From assembly GCF_039909015.1 (NCBI RefSeq), contig NZ_CP150919.1, positions 3,076,501-3,140,500 on the forward strand: DNA of 64,000 nt, in the 5' to 3' direction. The notes under the pieces were generated by a model, which saw only the letters and a program-made list of their open reading frames with translations, had not been told where the DNA came from and searched no databases. This stretch comes from Pseudomonas grandcourensis (GTDB lineage Bacteria; Pseudomonadota; Gammaproteobacteria; Pseudomonadales; Pseudomonadaceae). Made by a program: the position numbers and the translations under genes. Positions 42,524 through 52,884 of the stretch are shown piece by piece. The stretch's first letter is position 1. Each line of letters opens with the position of its first letter.

Positions 42524-43231
42524 TTACAGTCGAGGGGCGAGCACCTCGCCCACACTGCGGCGTTTGGCGTGCAGTTGGCTGGCCTGGATCAACTGTTCGA
42601 GGTCTTCGGGCGTGACGTCGTAGAACGCTTCCATGTCGGCCAACGCCAGTTTCAGGTCTTCGGCGGTGATGGCCTGACGGTCGAGCGGCGGATGATCGGC
42701 AGGAATCCTGGCCACCGCTTCGCTGGCACTCTTGGGGTAACGAACGCGGGTCAGGTTGTTGTAGGCCAGGGCGCAGAGCAGCATCGTCGCGGCGCTGAGC
42801 ATCACCGGTCCAATGGCTCTCCAGTCCATGGCAATGGTTGCCGGATCGGCCAGCACCAGGGTCAGTGCCAATGCACCGGCCGGTGGATGCAGGCACCGCA
42901 GCCAGCACATCAGGATCAACGCCATGCCCGCCGCCAGGCAAGCGCTACCCAGGGTTCGGCCCAGTACATGGGCCACCAGCAAGGCAACCACCCCGGCGCT
43001 CAAGTAACCGCCGAGAATCGACCAGGGTTGGGCGAGCGCGCCTGAAGACACGGCAAACAACAGCACTGCCGATGCCCCCAACGGGCCTATCAGGTGCTGG
43101 GCCACCTCGATGCCGAACACCTGGCTACAGATCCACACGCTCATCAGTGTCCCCAAGGCCATGCCGATGGCGGCGCGGCTCCATTCGGTGGGGCGGGTGT
43201 TGATGGCGGCGGGGAACCAGCGAGCAAGCAT
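42524..43231 (-). CDS. HPP family membrane protein, short form
   Basis: 235 residues with four to five hydrophobic helices (about 20-160) and the HPP signature CLHPPAGALALTLVLADP. Longer HPP proteins carry tandem CBS domains after the membrane part; here the chain stops soon after the linker (DMEAFYDVTPEDLEQLI), with no CBS domain. Plant chloroplast HPP proteins have been reported as nitrite transporters; the bacterial role is unknown. Starts 33 bp after the terminator of the MFS gene. Confidence 0.83.
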   Translation of the reverse strand: MLARWFPAAINTRPTEWSRAAIGMALGTLMSVWICSQVFGIEVAQHLIGPLGASAVLLFAVSSGALAQPWSILGGYLSAGVVALLVAHVLGRTLGSACLAAGMALILMCWLRCLHPPAGALALTLVLADPATIAMDWRAIGPVMLSAATMLLCALAYNNLTRVRYPKSASEAVARIPADHPPLDRQAITAEDLKLALADMEAFYDVTPEDLEQLIQASQLHAKRRSVGEVLAPRL

Positions 43232-43263
43232 TCCGAGAAAACTCCGGCAGAAAAAATCGAGGC

Positions 43264-43300
43264 AAAAAAAGGGCTTGGCTGGGGAACCCAGAAAGCCCTT
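43264..43300 (-). terminator. Strong intrinsic terminator after the MFS gene
   Basis: Minus-strand hairpin with arms AAGGGCTT and AAGCCCTT (43293-43300 and 43269-43276), an inner CTGGG/CCCAG stem and a T tract (A run 43264-43270 on plus). It lies about 90 bp after the MFS stop and before the HPP gene. Confidence 0.9.
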
Positions 43301-43390
43301 GAAGGTGTTCCAACTGTTGGGGGAGGAACGCGCACAGTTTGACGTTCAATCGCGCTACTGACAAATTCATATTAATGAGCTTTCAGTGCA

Positions 43391-44569
43391 TTAATTTTGC
43401 GTTAAAGCACCTCGGCGGCCACTTGTATAGCACAGCAAACCACCCAGGGCAGCGAGTGCACTCAAGGCATAAAACATCGTCGGCGCCGGAGTGTGCATCA
43501 ACATGAAGCCGCAAATCACCGGGCTCAGCGCACCGCCGAGGGCAGCAAGGTTTTGCGCGCCGTAGTAGCTGCCGCGCAGTTCTTCGGGAGCCAGGGTGTC
43601 GACGAAGAGAAACTCGGCCGGGTAAATGATGATTTCACCGAGGGTGAAGATGAACATCGCCACGCACCAGCTCACCAGGCTGTCCGCCACGCTGAAGCCG
43701 ATCAGTCCGAGGATGAACAGGCCGGTGCCGGCAACGATCCATTGGCGCAGTTGCTCGCGCTTGAGAAATCGCCCGATCTGGTATTGCAGCAAAATCACAC
43801 TGACGGCGTTGCAGGCGAGCAGGGCGGCCATGATTTCCATGGTGTGCCGGGGATTGCTGGTCACCAGCAGGTACTGCGACAGGTAAAAGGTAAATCGCCC
43901 GTGGACCACGGTGCTGAGCAGGCAACCGGCGGTGAACAGGATCAGGGTGCGGTCGTTTTTCAGGGTGATCAGGGTCTTGAGGAAACTCTGCGCCTGGCCG
44001 CTGACAGGCGAGCGCGCCGGGTCCTTCGCGATCCCTGTCATCAGGAAAATACTGAAAAAGGCGATGGCCGCAGCGATCAGGAAGGGTGCACTGGCAAAGG
44101 CGCCGGCAATCAGTACACCGAGCATCGGCCCGACGGCGTACCCAATGTTGGTCAGTGTATAGCTCAGGGAAAACGCCTTGGCGCGCTGACCCACCGGGAG
44201 GTTGTCGCTGAGGATCGCTTTCGAACCGATGAGGAACAGCGATGAGGCGGTTTCGGTGACGATCAGGGTGATCGTGGTCAGATAGAGGTTTTCAGCAAAG
44301 CTCAGCAACACCAGGCCGACCGCGCTGGACGCCATCGAGAGAATCAGCAACCGACGTTTTTCGAAGCGATCGATGATGTAGCCGCCGTAGAGGGAGAGCA
44401 GGGTGGCGATGAACACCGCGACACCGAGCAGCAAGCCAACGTCCTGCTGGTTGAGGCCAAGCTTGTCGCTGACGAACAGTGTGAGCAACGGGCTGGTGAT
44501 GGCGCGGCTGACGACGATGGTCAGCGAGCAGATCAGCAGGCGGCGAATGAGGGGGGAGTAGCTGGTCAC
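43391..44569 (-). CDS. MFS transporter
   Basis: Major facilitator with about 12 helices, 392 residues from GTG 44569. The loop 2-3 motif is GGYIIDRFEKRRLL (variant of G-x-x-x-D-R-x-G-R-R), followed by an extended central loop (GIAKDPARSPVSGQ). GTG 44569 is preferred because AAGGA stands 9-10 bases upstream and the product begins at TSYSPLIRRLL, the first helix region; an ATG 33 bases upstream (44602) falls within the loop of a hairpin at 44588-44613. Substrate unknown. It lies 89 bp after the arn-linked glycosyltransferase stop and may be partly co-transcribed with the arn operon. Confidence 0.85.
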   Translation of the reverse strand: MTSYSPLIRRLLICSLTIVVSRAITSPLLTLFVSDKLGLNQQDVGLLLGVAVFIATLLSLYGGYIIDRFEKRRLLILSMASSAVGLVLLSFAENLYLTTITLIVTETASSLFLIGSKAILSDNLPVGQRAKAFSLSYTLTNIGYAVGPMLGVLIAGAFASAPFLIAAAIAFFSIFLMTGIAKDPARSPVSGQAQSFLKTLITLKNDRTLILFTAGCLLSTVVHGRFTFYLSQYLLVTSNPRHTMEIMAALLACNAVSVILLQYQIGRFLKREQLRQWIVAGTGLFILGLIGFSVADSLVSWCVAMFIFTLGEIIIYPAEFLFVDTLAPEELRGSYYGAQNLAALGGALSPVICGFMLMHTPAPTMFYALSALAALGGLLCYTSGRRGALTQN

Positions 44570-44587
44570 GGCGCGAATATCCTTATT

Positions 44588-44613
44588 CGATCGGGCCGGC
44601 ATCAGCCCGATCG
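44588..44613. promoter_or_regulatory. Perfect 9-bp inverted repeat before the MFS start
   Basis: CGATCGGGC (44588-44596) and GCCCGATCG (44605-44613) with an 8-base loop. It ends a few bases upstream of the AAGGA ribosome site. It has no T tract, so it is more likely an operator or 5'-UTR attenuator than a terminator. Confidence 0.55.
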
Positions 44614-44658
44614 TGAGCGCTACTCTAGCAGTCGAATACTCGGTCGTTGCAACGGGAT

Positions 44659-46242
44659 TTACTTGAGGTGCAGCAGCACGAAATCGTTCTTGTCGAACCG
44701 CCCGCTCAACACCGGTGGCAATGCACCTATAGCCGTGCCTTGGAGTGCCTTGTAGACGTTCAGGTCCATCATTAGCCACGCCGGGCCCTTGAGGGCGTCA
44801 AGTTCCTGGGGTGAATCGGTGAACTCCGGTTGCAGGCCTTGATTGATGTTGACCATGAACTTGATGGCTTTGGCATCCTTGCCCATCGCGTGCATCACCA
44901 GTGGCGCGGGGTCTTTTTGCACGAGTTCAAACGCTTCGTGGCTGAAGGTCCGGGTGTCGTAAAGCTGTCGCTGGATGGGCTCGAACTGAAGGATATAGAC
45001 CGACCAAAGCGCCAGGACCGCGCAAAGAGCGAAAATCTGCGCGCGCCAGCGCGGCTGCTTGAACGCTGCCAGGGCGATCGCTTGCAGCACGCCGAGAATG
45101 ATGAACAACGACGTGAGATGGGCCACGTCTTCGGGGAATCTTCGCTGTATCACCAGCAAGGTCACGATCAGCAGCCCCGGGATCAGCAGCCATAAGCCCT
45201 GCATCAACACACACAGCCAACTGAACAGCCGACCTTGCACGGCGTAAAACGGATAAGCCGCCATGATCGCCGCCATGGGCAGCATCGGTAGCAGGTACCG
45301 GGCCTTTTTCGCCTGCGGGACGGAGAGGCCGACCATCACGATCAATCCGGCAGCTGCGCAGTACAGCGTCAGGCGCAATGCCGGGCCTGACTGCTGTCGG
45401 CCGGAAGCGGCGACCGCCACCAGCGCCAGCACTGCCAGTGGCCAGGCCAGTGAGTAGTTGCCTACCGAACTGGTGAAGTAATACAACACCTCGTTGGAGC
45501 CTTCGCTGCCGTCCATGCGTCCCATGAACTGCATGCGAATCACGTCCTGCAAGAAGGCCGCGCCGCCACTGACGTCCGCCAGCCACAACAACAGCCCGAC
45601 GCACACCGCCAGCAGCACCGCTGCCAGCAATCCGAAGACGATCAGCCGTCGCCATTGGCGATTGACCAGAAAATAGCTGCACAGCATCCCCGTAGGAATG
45701 ACCAGGCCGATGGGCCCACGAATCCAGAAACCCAGCATCAGCAAGGCAAAGATCAGAACCCAGCGACGCGGCGCCGCGAAGTGATCGGCGGCATAGCCCA
45801 GGTAGAACACGCTGAACGCGACGGCCGCCAGCATCAGGTCGAGGGAAACGGCGCGGGTTTCGGTGATGAAGGTGTTGGTCAACAGCATCAAGGCGATGCT
45901 CAGCAGCGCCCAACGTGTGGAGTAGGGTGCCAGCAGGCGGTACATCAAGGTGACGATGACCGCTGCGGCGATGGCGCTCGGCAGCCATGCGGTCAGGCTG
46001 GTGACCTGGCCGAACGGCAGTGAAAGCAGCCAGATGAATACCGTTGAAAGCCCCGAATAGTCGGCGTAGGGCTGGCCATAGGTCGTCGGAAAAAACGACG
46101 GTCCATTGCGCAGCATCTCCTGGGCGAACAGCACGAAGCGCGAATCGAAACCGATGGCTGCCTGCTGATACATCCCGGCGCAGAACAGCAACAGCGCCAA
46201 CAGACCCAGCGCAAGGGACTGTTGGCGGATGTGAGGGATCAT
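44659..46242 (-). CDS. PMT/GT39 (ArnT-like) membrane glycosyltransferase
   Basis: 527 residues, about 11-12 hydrophobic helices. The first periplasmic loop has DSRFVLFAQEMLRNGPSFFP, matching the D-(E/S)-x-R/Y region of GT-C (ArnT, PMT) enzymes, and ETRAVSLDLML follows. It is less similar to ArnT than the two ArnT copies in this window are to each other. It is the last gene of the arn operon, starting 6 bp after ugd, so a sugar transfer to lipid A or another envelope lipid is inferred. ATG 46242 is just after the ugd stop; an ATG at 46275 lies within ugd. Confidence 0.85.
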   Translation of the reverse strand: MIPHIRQQSLALGLLALLLFCAGMYQQAAIGFDSRFVLFAQEMLRNGPSFFPTTYGQPYADYSGLSTVFIWLLSLPFGQVTSLTAWLPSAIAAAVIVTLMYRLLAPYSTRWALLSIALMLLTNTFITETRAVSLDLMLAAVAFSVFYLGYAADHFAAPRRWVLIFALLMLGFWIRGPIGLVIPTGMLCSYFLVNRQWRRLIVFGLLAAVLLAVCVGLLLWLADVSGGAAFLQDVIRMQFMGRMDGSEGSNEVLYYFTSSVGNYSLAWPLAVLALVAVAASGRQQSGPALRLTLYCAAAGLIVMVGLSVPQAKKARYLLPMLPMAAIMAAYPFYAVQGRLFSWLCVLMQGLWLLIPGLLIVTLLVIQRRFPEDVAHLTSLFIILGVLQAIALAAFKQPRWRAQIFALCAVLALWSVYILQFEPIQRQLYDTRTFSHEAFELVQKDPAPLVMHAMGKDAKAIKFMVNINQGLQPEFTDSPQELDALKGPAWLMMDLNVYKALQGTAIGALPPVLSGRFDKNDFVLLHLK

Positions 46243-46247
46243 GGGGT

Positions 46248-47627
46248 TCAGGCGACCACGGCTTCGGTTGACCATTGCTGGTACGGAATCGGCAATTTGC
46301 GCGACTCGCCGCGGCCGATCGGGAAGTAGGTGAAGCCGATGCGTGCCAGGCGGTCCGCGTCGTACAGGTTACGGCCGTCGAAGATCACCGGGGCGTTGAG
46401 CCGCTGCTGGATCAGCTCGAAGTCCGGCGCCTTGAACTGTTGCCATTCGGTGCAGATGATCAGTGCATCGGCGCCAGACAGGACCGACTCGGGCGTACCC
46501 ATGAGCATCAGTTTCGATTCATCGGGATACAGCTTCTGGGTTTCCTGCATGGCTTCCGGATCGAACGCGCGGACATTCGCCCCGGCGGCCCACAAGGATT
46601 CGAGCAACACCCGGCTCGGCGCATCGCGCATGTCGTCGGTGTTTGGCTTGAACGCCAGGCCCCACAAGGCAAAGGTCCTGCCACGCAAGTCGCCCTTGTA
46701 GAACGCGTTGATGCGCTCGAACAGCTTGTGTTTCTGCCGCTCGTTGATGGCTTCCACCGCTTGCAGCAGGTCGCTGGAGCAATGGGCCTCTTCGGCGCTG
46801 TGGATCAGGGCGCGCATGTCCTTGGGGAAGCACGAGCCACCGTAGCCGCAACCGGGATAGATGAAGTGGTAGCCAATGCGCGAGTCGGCGCCGATGCCCA
46901 GGCGTACCGATTCGATATCGGCGCCCAGGTGTTCAGCCAGTTCGGCGATCTGGTTGATGAAACTGATCTTGGTCGCCAGCATGCAGTTGGCGGCGTACTT
47001 GGTCAGCTCGGCGCTGCGCAGGTCCATGAACATGATGCGTTCATGGTTGCGGTTGAAGGGCGAGTACAGGTCACGCATCACCTCACGCACTTCTTCGCGC
47101 TCGCAGCCCACGACGATACGGTCCGGGCGACGGCAATCGGAGACGGCCGAGCCCTCTTTCAGGAATTCCGGGTTGGAGACGATGTCGAACTGCAGCGCGC
47201 GTCCGGCCTCGGCCAGGTATTTGTCCATGTGCGCGCGCAGGGCGTCGCCGGTACCGACCGGCACGGTGGATTTTTCCACCAGGATGGCCGGTTTTTCGCG
47301 ATGGCGTGCCACGGCCTCGCCCACCGACATGACGTAACGCAGATCCGCCGATCCATCTTCCCGGGACGGCGTACCCACTGCGATGAACAGCACCTCACCA
47401 TGCTGAACGGCGAATTTTTCGTCGTTGGTGAACTGCAACCGCTTGGCATCCAGGCCTTCGCGTACCAGGCTGGCCAGCCCGGGTTCGAAAATACTCACGT
47501 GGCCCTGCTTGAGCAGCTCGACTTTTTTCTCGTCCACGTCCATGCAGACCACGTCGTGGCCGACTTCCGCCAATACCGCTGCCTGCACCAGGCCAACATA
47601 ACCGCTACCAAACACACTGATTTTCAT
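46248..47627 (-). CDS. ugd: UDP-glucose 6-dehydrogenase Ugd (PmrE)
   Basis: Oxidises UDP-glucose to UDP-glucuronate, the first precursor of UDP-L-Ara4N. 459 residues. Rossmann motif [19 protein letters not shown], the catalytic Cys266 in [14 protein letters not shown], and middle-domain [19 protein letters not shown] 47627 overlaps the arnF stop (ATGA). Confidence 0.95.
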   Translation of the reverse strand: MKISVFGSGYVGLVQAAVLAEVGHDVVCMDVDEKKVELLKQGHVSIFEPGLASLVREGLDAKRLQFTNDEKFAVQHGEVLFIAVGTPSREDGSADLRYVMSVGEAVARHREKPAILVEKSTVPVGTGDALRAHMDKYLAEAGRALQFDIVSNPEFLKEGSAVSDCRRPDRIVVGCEREEVREVMRDLYSPFNRNHERIMFMDLRSAELTKYAANCMLATKISFINQIAELAEHLGADIESVRLGIGADSRIGYHFIYPGCGYGGSCFPKDMRALIHSAEEAHCSSDLLQAVEAINERQKHKLFERINAFYKGDLRGRTFALWGLAFKPNTDDMRDAPSRVLLESLWAAGANVRAFDPEAMQETQKLYPDESKLMLMGTPESVLSGADALIICTEWQQFKAPDFELIQQRLNAPVIFDGRNLYDADRLARIGFTYFPIGRGESRKLPIPYQQWSTEAVVA

Positions 47628-48025
47628 GGGGCACTCCTTGATTCGGGCGCACGAGCAGGTCGAGAATTGATGGTAATGACGCCGAGGATGACCAATGCCA
47701 CGCCAAGGCTTTTCGTAAGACTGAATGTTTCGTTGAACAGCGGCAGGCTGGCGGCCAGCAGGTACACCAGCGCGTAGCTGATACTCAGCAGCGAATAGGC
47801 GCGGCCCAGGGGCAGGTCCCGCAGGGCGACGAGCCAGCAGAGCATCGACAGGGCGTAGGCGAAGATGGCCAGGAGCACCACGGCAATCGCTGTCAGGTCG
47901 ATGTGAGCGCTGAGCCATTGTTCGGGTTGTGGCAGGTGACTCATGCTCCAGCGCATGCCCAGTTGGGCGGCGCTCACCAGCAACACGCTGCCCAGTGCGA
48001 AGGTAATACCGCGACTCAGGTTCAT
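47624..48025 (-). CDS. arnF: 4-amino-4-deoxy-L-arabinose-phosphoundecaprenol flippase subunit ArnF
   Basis: 133 residues, four helices, small multidrug resistance-like fold. Partner of ArnE; they flip undecaprenyl-phosphate-L-Ara4N to the periplasmic face. Motifs: [15 protein letters not shown] and [24 protein letters not shown] 48025 overlaps the arnE stop. Confidence 0.92.
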   Translation of the reverse strand: MNLSRGITFALGSVLLVSAAQLGMRWSMSHLPQPEQWLSAHIDLTAIAVVLLAIFAYALSMLCWLVALRDLPLGRAYSLLSISYALVYLLAASLPLFNETFSLTKSLGVALVILGVITINSRPARAPESRSAP

Positions 48026-48366
48026 GTGTGTTGTCCCAGCAGTGCCACGCCGCCGATCACCAGCGCTACACCCAGCCAGTGGCGACGGTCGATGGTTTCG
48101 TGGAACACGAAACGCGCCACCAGGGTGATCAGCACGAAGTTCAGGCTCAGCATCGGGTAGGCAACCCCGACTTCCAGGCGTTGCAGCACCAGCAGCCACA
48201 CCAGCAGGCCCAGACCCAAAGAGGCCAGGGCCAGCCAAAGCCAGGGCGAGCGCAGTTTGTCCACCCAGCCGGATGGTTGGCCGCGCCAGCTTTCTACCGC
48301 ATATTTCTGGGCAATCTGGCCCAGGCAGGTCAACAGACAGGCCACCAGTAGCAATAGCAGGCTCAT
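48022..48366 (-). CDS. arnE: 4-amino-4-deoxy-L-arabinose-phosphoundecaprenol flippase subunit ArnE
   Basis: 114 residues, four helices. Motifs [32 protein letters not shown] and the C-terminal [13 protein letters not shown] are typical. Overlaps arnT upstream (ATGA) and arnF downstream. Confidence 0.93.
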   Translation of the reverse strand: MSLLLLLVACLLTCLGQIAQKYAVESWRGQPSGWVDKLRSPWLWLALASLGLGLLVWLLVLQRLEVGVAYPMLSLNFVLITLVARFVFHETIDRRHWLGVALVIGGVALLGQHT

Positions 48367-50012
48367 GGTGTCGCCTGTGGAATGATCAAAATCACCAGAT
48401 TGCCTTGTTCGTATCGCTTGCCTTCCTTAGGCAACTGATCAAGTTCGCGCAGCTCTTCTTCGCCCTTGACCCGCATGACCACACCCACCGAGCCTTGCTG
48501 GCGGGCGTCGTGCATCCACTGTTGCACCTGATCGGAGTTGACGCGCTGCTTAAGCGAGTCAGGATAGGCAAGGCCATATTTCAATTCGCCTATCGTGTTG
48601 AAAAAAGCCACCTCCGGCCGTTTCACCCGCCAGGACAAAGCCGACGCGGCCCCCAGATCGTTGCTCAACAATTTGGCACTCTGGCCAAGTTCCTGGGCGT
48701 GATCGAGGATGAATTGGTCAGGGGTCTTATTGGCGACGACGGAGTTGGGCAGTCCGGCGGGCAGCAAGGCGGCGAGCAACAGGCTGCCAAAAGCCGGCGC
48801 GGCCCAGCACTGCAACGGGCGGAAGGCTTGCAGCAGGTTGGCCATGATCCAGCCGATCAAACCGATGAACACCAACACCAGGTTGTGCAGTTCATGATCG
48901 TAAATCGGCTTTTTCAATTGCAGGTAAACCAGGGCCAGCAGGGTGACCACACCCACCACCAGGTTCAGCAGGCCGTTGATGCCCAGGGTGCGACCTTGCT
49001 CCAGCTTCAATCGGTCAGCCAGTGCATGGCCGAGCAACAAGGCCAGGGGCAGCATGCACGGCAGGATGTAGGCCGGCAACTTGCCCTTGCTGAGGCTGAA
49101 GAAGAACAACGGCATCCACAGCCACAGCAGCAGGAACGCGATATTGGACTGGCGTCGGGTTTGCCAGGCTTGCCTGAGCGCCGGTGGCAGCAAGGCAACC
49201 CATGGCGTGCTGAACGCCACCAGCAACGGCAGGTAGTACCACCACGGCGCATCATGCTGGGCATCGTCCCCGGCAAAACGGCGGATGTGCTCGTGCCAGA
49301 AAAAGAATCGCCAGTAGTCGGGCTCCTGGGCGTGTACTGCCAGTGCCCACGGCAGGCTGACGACGATGGCGACCACCACCGCCACGGGGCCGTAGACCAG
49401 CAGTTCACGCCAGCGTTTTTGCCAGATCATCCAGGGCAGGGCGATCAACACCGGCAACAGCCAGGCCAGGAAGCCCTTGGTCATGAAGCCCATGCCGCAA
49501 GCCAGACCCAGCACCGCCCACGCGACCAGGCGTTGCCCACGGCTCGTGCTGTCGAGCGCGAACCATAGCGCCACCAGGCTCAGGTTGACCCAGAAGGTGA
49601 ATTGCGGATCGAGGTTGGCATACCCCGCCGAAGCGGCAATGACCGTGAAGCTCATGTAGAGCAGGGCGCAGGCGAAACTCTTGCGCGGCTCGTTCCACAT
49701 CCGGCGGGCGATCAGATAGCACAGCAGCACGCCCAGACCGGTGCTTAGCGCCGAGGCGAAGCGCACCCCGAACAGGTTCTGGCCGAACAGCGCCTGACCC
49801 ATGGCGATCATCCAGTAGCCGGCTGCGGGTTTTTCGAAATAGCGCACGTCCATGAAATGCGGCGACACCCAGTTGCCGCTCAGGAGCATGCCCTGGCTGA
49901 TCTGGGCGTAGCGGGTTTCGTCGGGAATCCATAAGCCGTGACTGCCCAGCGGCAGCAGGTACGCCAGCGCCATCAAGGCCAGCAATAACGGCAAAGCCCA
50001 GCGTTTGCTCAT
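48363..50012 (-). CDS. arnT: Lipid A L-Ara4N transferase ArnT (operon copy)
   Basis: 549 residues, about 12 helices, GT-C (GT83). It transfers L-Ara4N from undecaprenyl phosphate to lipid A phosphates on the periplasmic side, lowering polymyxin binding. The first periplasmic loop carries [16 protein letters not shown] with the catalytic Asp-Glu; [10 protein letters not shown] and [13 protein letters not shown] follow, as in other ArnT. Overlaps arnD upstream and arnE downstream (ATGA both). A second, diverged copy lies at 60336-62057. Confidence 0.95.
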   Translation of the reverse strand: MSKRWALPLLLALMALAYLLPLGSHGLWIPDETRYAQISQGMLLSGNWVSPHFMDVRYFEKPAAGYWMIAMGQALFGQNLFGVRFASALSTGLGVLLCYLIARRMWNEPRKSFACALLYMSFTVIAASAGYANLDPQFTFWVNLSLVALWFALDSTSRGQRLVAWAVLGLACGMGFMTKGFLAWLLPVLIALPWMIWQKRWRELLVYGPVAVVVAIVVSLPWALAVHAQEPDYWRFFFWHEHIRRFAGDDAQHDAPWWYYLPLLVAFSTPWVALLPPALRQAWQTRRQSNIAFLLLWLWMPLFFFSLSKGKLPAYILPCMLPLALLLGHALADRLKLEQGRTLGINGLLNLVVGVVTLLALVYLQLKKPIYDHELHNLVLVFIGLIGWIMANLLQAFRPLQCWAAPAFGSLLLAALLPAGLPNSVVANKTPDQFILDHAQELGQSAKLLSNDLGAASALSWRVKRPEVAFFNTIGELKYGLAYPDSLKQRVNSDQVQQWMHDARQQGSVGVVMRVKGEEELRELDQLPKEGKRYEQGNLVILIIPQATP

Positions 50013-50893
50013 GCGCCTTGCACTCCCAGCCAGCCTTCGCGACCTTCGAGCGCACCGCGTACCACGCGCCCGATCGGCAAACTGTCAGGGGCCTGGGGCA
50101 ACAAGTCGCCCAAGGGTTGAAAACGGATGTCCCGCTGACGCGCATCGCTCAGCAGTTGACGGAAATCGTTGGCCATCAGAATCCCTTCTACCTCGGCATG
50201 GATCGTGTAGACGTTGAGTTTTTCCGGGGTGAACCGGTCCAGGATGAAACTGTTGAAATCTTTGGCTGCGACGCTCGGACCGACCACTTCGTCGAAGGTC
50301 GGCAGGTCCACCGGGATTTGCGGCGTACCCAACTGCCCATTGGCCAGTCGCGGCTGGAACAGACTCTGGCCACGACAATCGCTGTTGTAGCGAAAGCCGA
50401 AGCCCTGCTTGGCTTCGATCACGCGCTCGTCGGCACGCCAGCCGGCAACCGCCGAGCAGTCGACTTTCTCGCCGAGAATGTCGCTGAGCGTGTCTACACC
50501 CTTGCGGATCTGTTCGATGAGTTGCGCGTCGCTCCAGGTCCCGGCATTGGCCTGCCAGCCATGGTGATCCCAGGCGTGCAAACCCACCTCATGCCCGGCA
50601 TCCCGGGCCTGGCGCATCAGGTGCCCCAGGTCGCGGCCGATCGGTTTTCCGGGCCATGCGGTACCGGCCAGCAGAATGTCCCAGCCATACAGGCCGGCTG
50701 CGTTGGAACGGAGCATTTTCCAGAGAAACTGTGGACGGATGAGGCGCCACAAGTGGCGCCCCATGTTGTCCGGCCCGACACTGAAGAAGAACGTCGCCTT
50801 GACCTGTGCTTCATCAAGGATTTCCAGCAACCGGGGCACCCCTTCACGGGTGCCTCGGTAGGTGTCGACATCAATCCGCAGTCCCGCCTGCAT
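50009..50893 (-). CDS. arnD: 4-deoxy-4-formamido-L-arabinose-phosphoundecaprenol deformylase ArnD
   Basis: 294 residues, NodB-like polysaccharide deacetylase fold; removes the formyl group from undecaprenyl-P-L-Ara4FN. Motifs: [19 protein letters not shown] with metal-binding Asp, [15 protein letters not shown] and [15 protein letters not shown] (metal-binding His). Its ATG shares one base with the arnA stop (TGATG). Confidence 0.95.
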   Translation of the reverse strand: MQAGLRIDVDTYRGTREGVPRLLEILDEAQVKATFFFSVGPDNMGRHLWRLIRPQFLWKMLRSNAAGLYGWDILLAGTAWPGKPIGRDLGHLMRQARDAGHEVGLHAWDHHGWQANAGTWSDAQLIEQIRKGVDTLSDILGEKVDCSAVAGWRADERVIEAKQGFGFRYNSDCRGQSLFQPRLANGQLGTPQIPVDLPTFDEVVGPSVAAKDFNSFILDRFTPEKLNVYTIHAEVEGILMANDFRQLLSDARQRDIRFQPLGDLLPQAPDSLPIGRVVRGALEGREGWLGVQGA

Positions 50894-52884
50894 CAGCGCT
50901 TGTCCGCGATTTCGAGCATGGCTTCACGGAGGAAGAAGTCCAGGGTGTTGCCGATGGTTTCGCTCATCTCAACGGTCGGCGTCCAGTCAAGCAGACGTTT
51001 GGCGTTGGCGATGCTTGGCTTGCGGTGCGACACGTCCTGGTAACCGGTGCCGTAGAACGCCTTGCTCTCGATGTCGCGGAAACCGGCGAACGGAGGGAAG
51101 TTGGCCCGCAGCGGGTGAGCTTCGAACTGACGCAGCAGCTCTTCGCCCAGCTGACGGATGCTGGCCTCGTTATCCGGGTTGCCGATGTTGATGATCTGGC
51201 CGTTGCAGACATCGTTGTCGTTGTCGATGATCCGCGCCAGTGCTTCCACACCGTCGGCGATGTCGGTGAAGCAGCGTTTTTGCTCGCCACCGTCGAACAG
51301 GCGAATCGGCGTACCTTCCACCAGGTTCAGGATCAGCTGGGTAATCGCGCGGGAGCTGCCGATACGGGCCGAATCCAGGCGGTCCAGACGTGGGCCCATC
51401 CAGTTGAACGGACGGAACAGGGTGAAGTTCAGACCCTTCTGGCCATAAGCCCAGATCACGCGGTCCAGCAGTTGCTTGGAGACCGAGTAGATCCAGCGCT
51501 GCTTGTTGATCGGGCCGACGACCAGGTTGGAGTTGTCTTCGTCGAAGTTAGGGTCCTGGCACATGCCATAGACTTCCGAGGTCGACGGGAAGATCACGCG
51601 CTTGTTGTACTTGACGCAGTAGCGAACCAGTTTCAGGTTCTCTTCGAAGTCCAGTTCGAATACACGCAGCGGGTTACGGGTGTATTCGATTGGCGTGGCG
51701 ATGGCCACCAGCGGCAGCACCACATCGCATTTCTTGATGTGATATTCGATCCACTCGGAGTGAATGCTGATGTCGCCTTCGACGAAGTGGAAATTCGGGT
51801 GGCTGCGCAGGCGCTCGATGGCGTCCGAACCGATATCCAGGCCGTAGACTTCGTAGCGGTCGTCACGCAGGAGGCGCTCGGACAAGTGGTTGCCGATGAA
51901 ACCGTTGACGCCGAGGATCAGCACGCGGGTGCGACGCGGGGCGCGACCGGATTCGGCGCCGCGCAGCACGGAACCGTCCACCAGGCCCAACTCGTTGGCC
52001 AGTTGCGGGCCGCTCAGGTACAGACCGTTGTCGTTGCGCTGGCCGGCGTTGATGATCAGCGAGTCTTGACCGCAGGCGATGCGCAGCGGGTCGACGCTGA
52101 TGACGCGGCCCGGCGCCAGGCCTTCGTTGCCCTTGGCGACTTCGGCGCTCCAGACAATCAGCTTGTGCTCGCCCACCGCGCAGAAGGCGCCCGGGTATGG
52201 CTGGGTAACGGCGCGGACCAGGTTGAACAGTTCTTCGGCCGGCTTGGCCCAGACCAGTTTGCCGTCGGCCGGGGTGCGACGGCCGAACACCGTGGCTTTG
52301 GATTCGTCTTGCGGTGTTTCAGTGGCCTTGCCTTGCAGCAGCGTCGGCAAGGTGTCGCGCAGCAGGTCAGAGGCCGCTGTGCGCAATTTGCCGTGCAGGC
52401 TCAGCGCGGTATCGCTGCGTTCGATCGCGACTTTCTGCTGGGCAACGATGGCGCCCGCATCGGCACGCTTGACCATGCGGTGCAGGGTCACGCCGGTTTC
52501 GGTTTCGCCGTTGACCAGCACCCAGTTGGCCGGTGCGCGACCACGGTAGCGTGGCAGCAGGGAACCGTGCAGGTTGAACGCGCCTTTGCGCGCAGTGGCC
52601 AGCAGTGGTTCGCTCAGCAGGTTGCGGTAGTAGAAGGAGAAAATGTAGTCGGGGTCGAGCTTGGCGATACGCTCGATCCACAGCGGATGGTTGGCATCTT
52701 CCGGTGCATGCACGGCAATGCCGTGGCGCGCGCACAGTTGCGCGACGGAGCCGTAGAACGCGTTCTCCTTCGGATCGTCGGCGTGAGTGAACACCGCAGC
52801 GATCTCGAAACCGGAGGAAAGCAGGGATTCGATGCCGGCGCAGCCAATATCGTGATAGGCGAAGACAACAGCTTTTGCACTCAT
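50893..52884 (-). CDS. arnA: Bifunctional UDP-Ara4N formyltransferase / UDP-GlcA oxidative decarboxylase ArnA
   Basis: 663 residues, two enzymes. Residues 1-305 formylate UDP-L-Ara4[16 protein letters not shown] has the catalytic Asn-His and [11 protein letters not shown] the Asp. Residues about 315-660 are an SDR-type decarboxylase making UDP-4-keto-pentose from UDP-Glc[24 protein letters not shown] and [16 protein letters not shown] (Tyr-x-x-x-Lys). Both are complete. The stop and arnD start overlap; the start overlaps the arnC stop (ATGA). Confidence 0.96.
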   Translation of the reverse strand: MSAKAVVFAYHDIGCAGIESLLSSGFEIAAVFTHADDPKENAFYGSVAQLCARHGIAVHAPEDANHPLWIERIAKLDPDYIFSFYYRNLLSEPLLATARKGAFNLHGSLLPRYRGRAPANWVLVNGETETGVTLHRMVKRADAGAIVAQQKVAIERSDTALSLHGKLRTAASDLLRDTLPTLLQGKATETPQDESKATVFGRRTPADGKLVWAKPAEELFNLVRAVTQPYPGAFCAVGEHKLIVWSAEVAKGNEGLAPGRVISVDPLRIACGQDSLIINAGQRNDNGLYLSGPQLANELGLVDGSVLRGAESGRAPRRTRVLILGVNGFIGNHLSERLLRDDRYEVYGLDIGSDAIERLRSHPNFHFVEGDISIHSEWIEYHIKKCDVVLPLVAIATPIEYTRNPLRVFELDFEENLKLVRYCVKYNKRVIFPSTSEVYGMCQDPNFDEDNSNLVVGPINKQRWIYSVSKQLLDRVIWAYGQKGLNFTLFRPFNWMGPRLDRLDSARIGSSRAITQLILNLVEGTPIRLFDGGEQKRCFTDIADGVEALARIIDNDNDVCNGQIINIGNPDNEASIRQLGEELLRQFEAHPLRANFPPFAGFRDIESKAFYGTGYQDVSHRKPSIANAKRLLDWTPTVEMSETIGNTLDFFLREAMLEIADKR

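Noticed and set aside
46275..47777. 500-codon plus-strand frame opposite ugd/arnF
   Set aside because: Antisense to Ugd active-site motifs; no plausible product.
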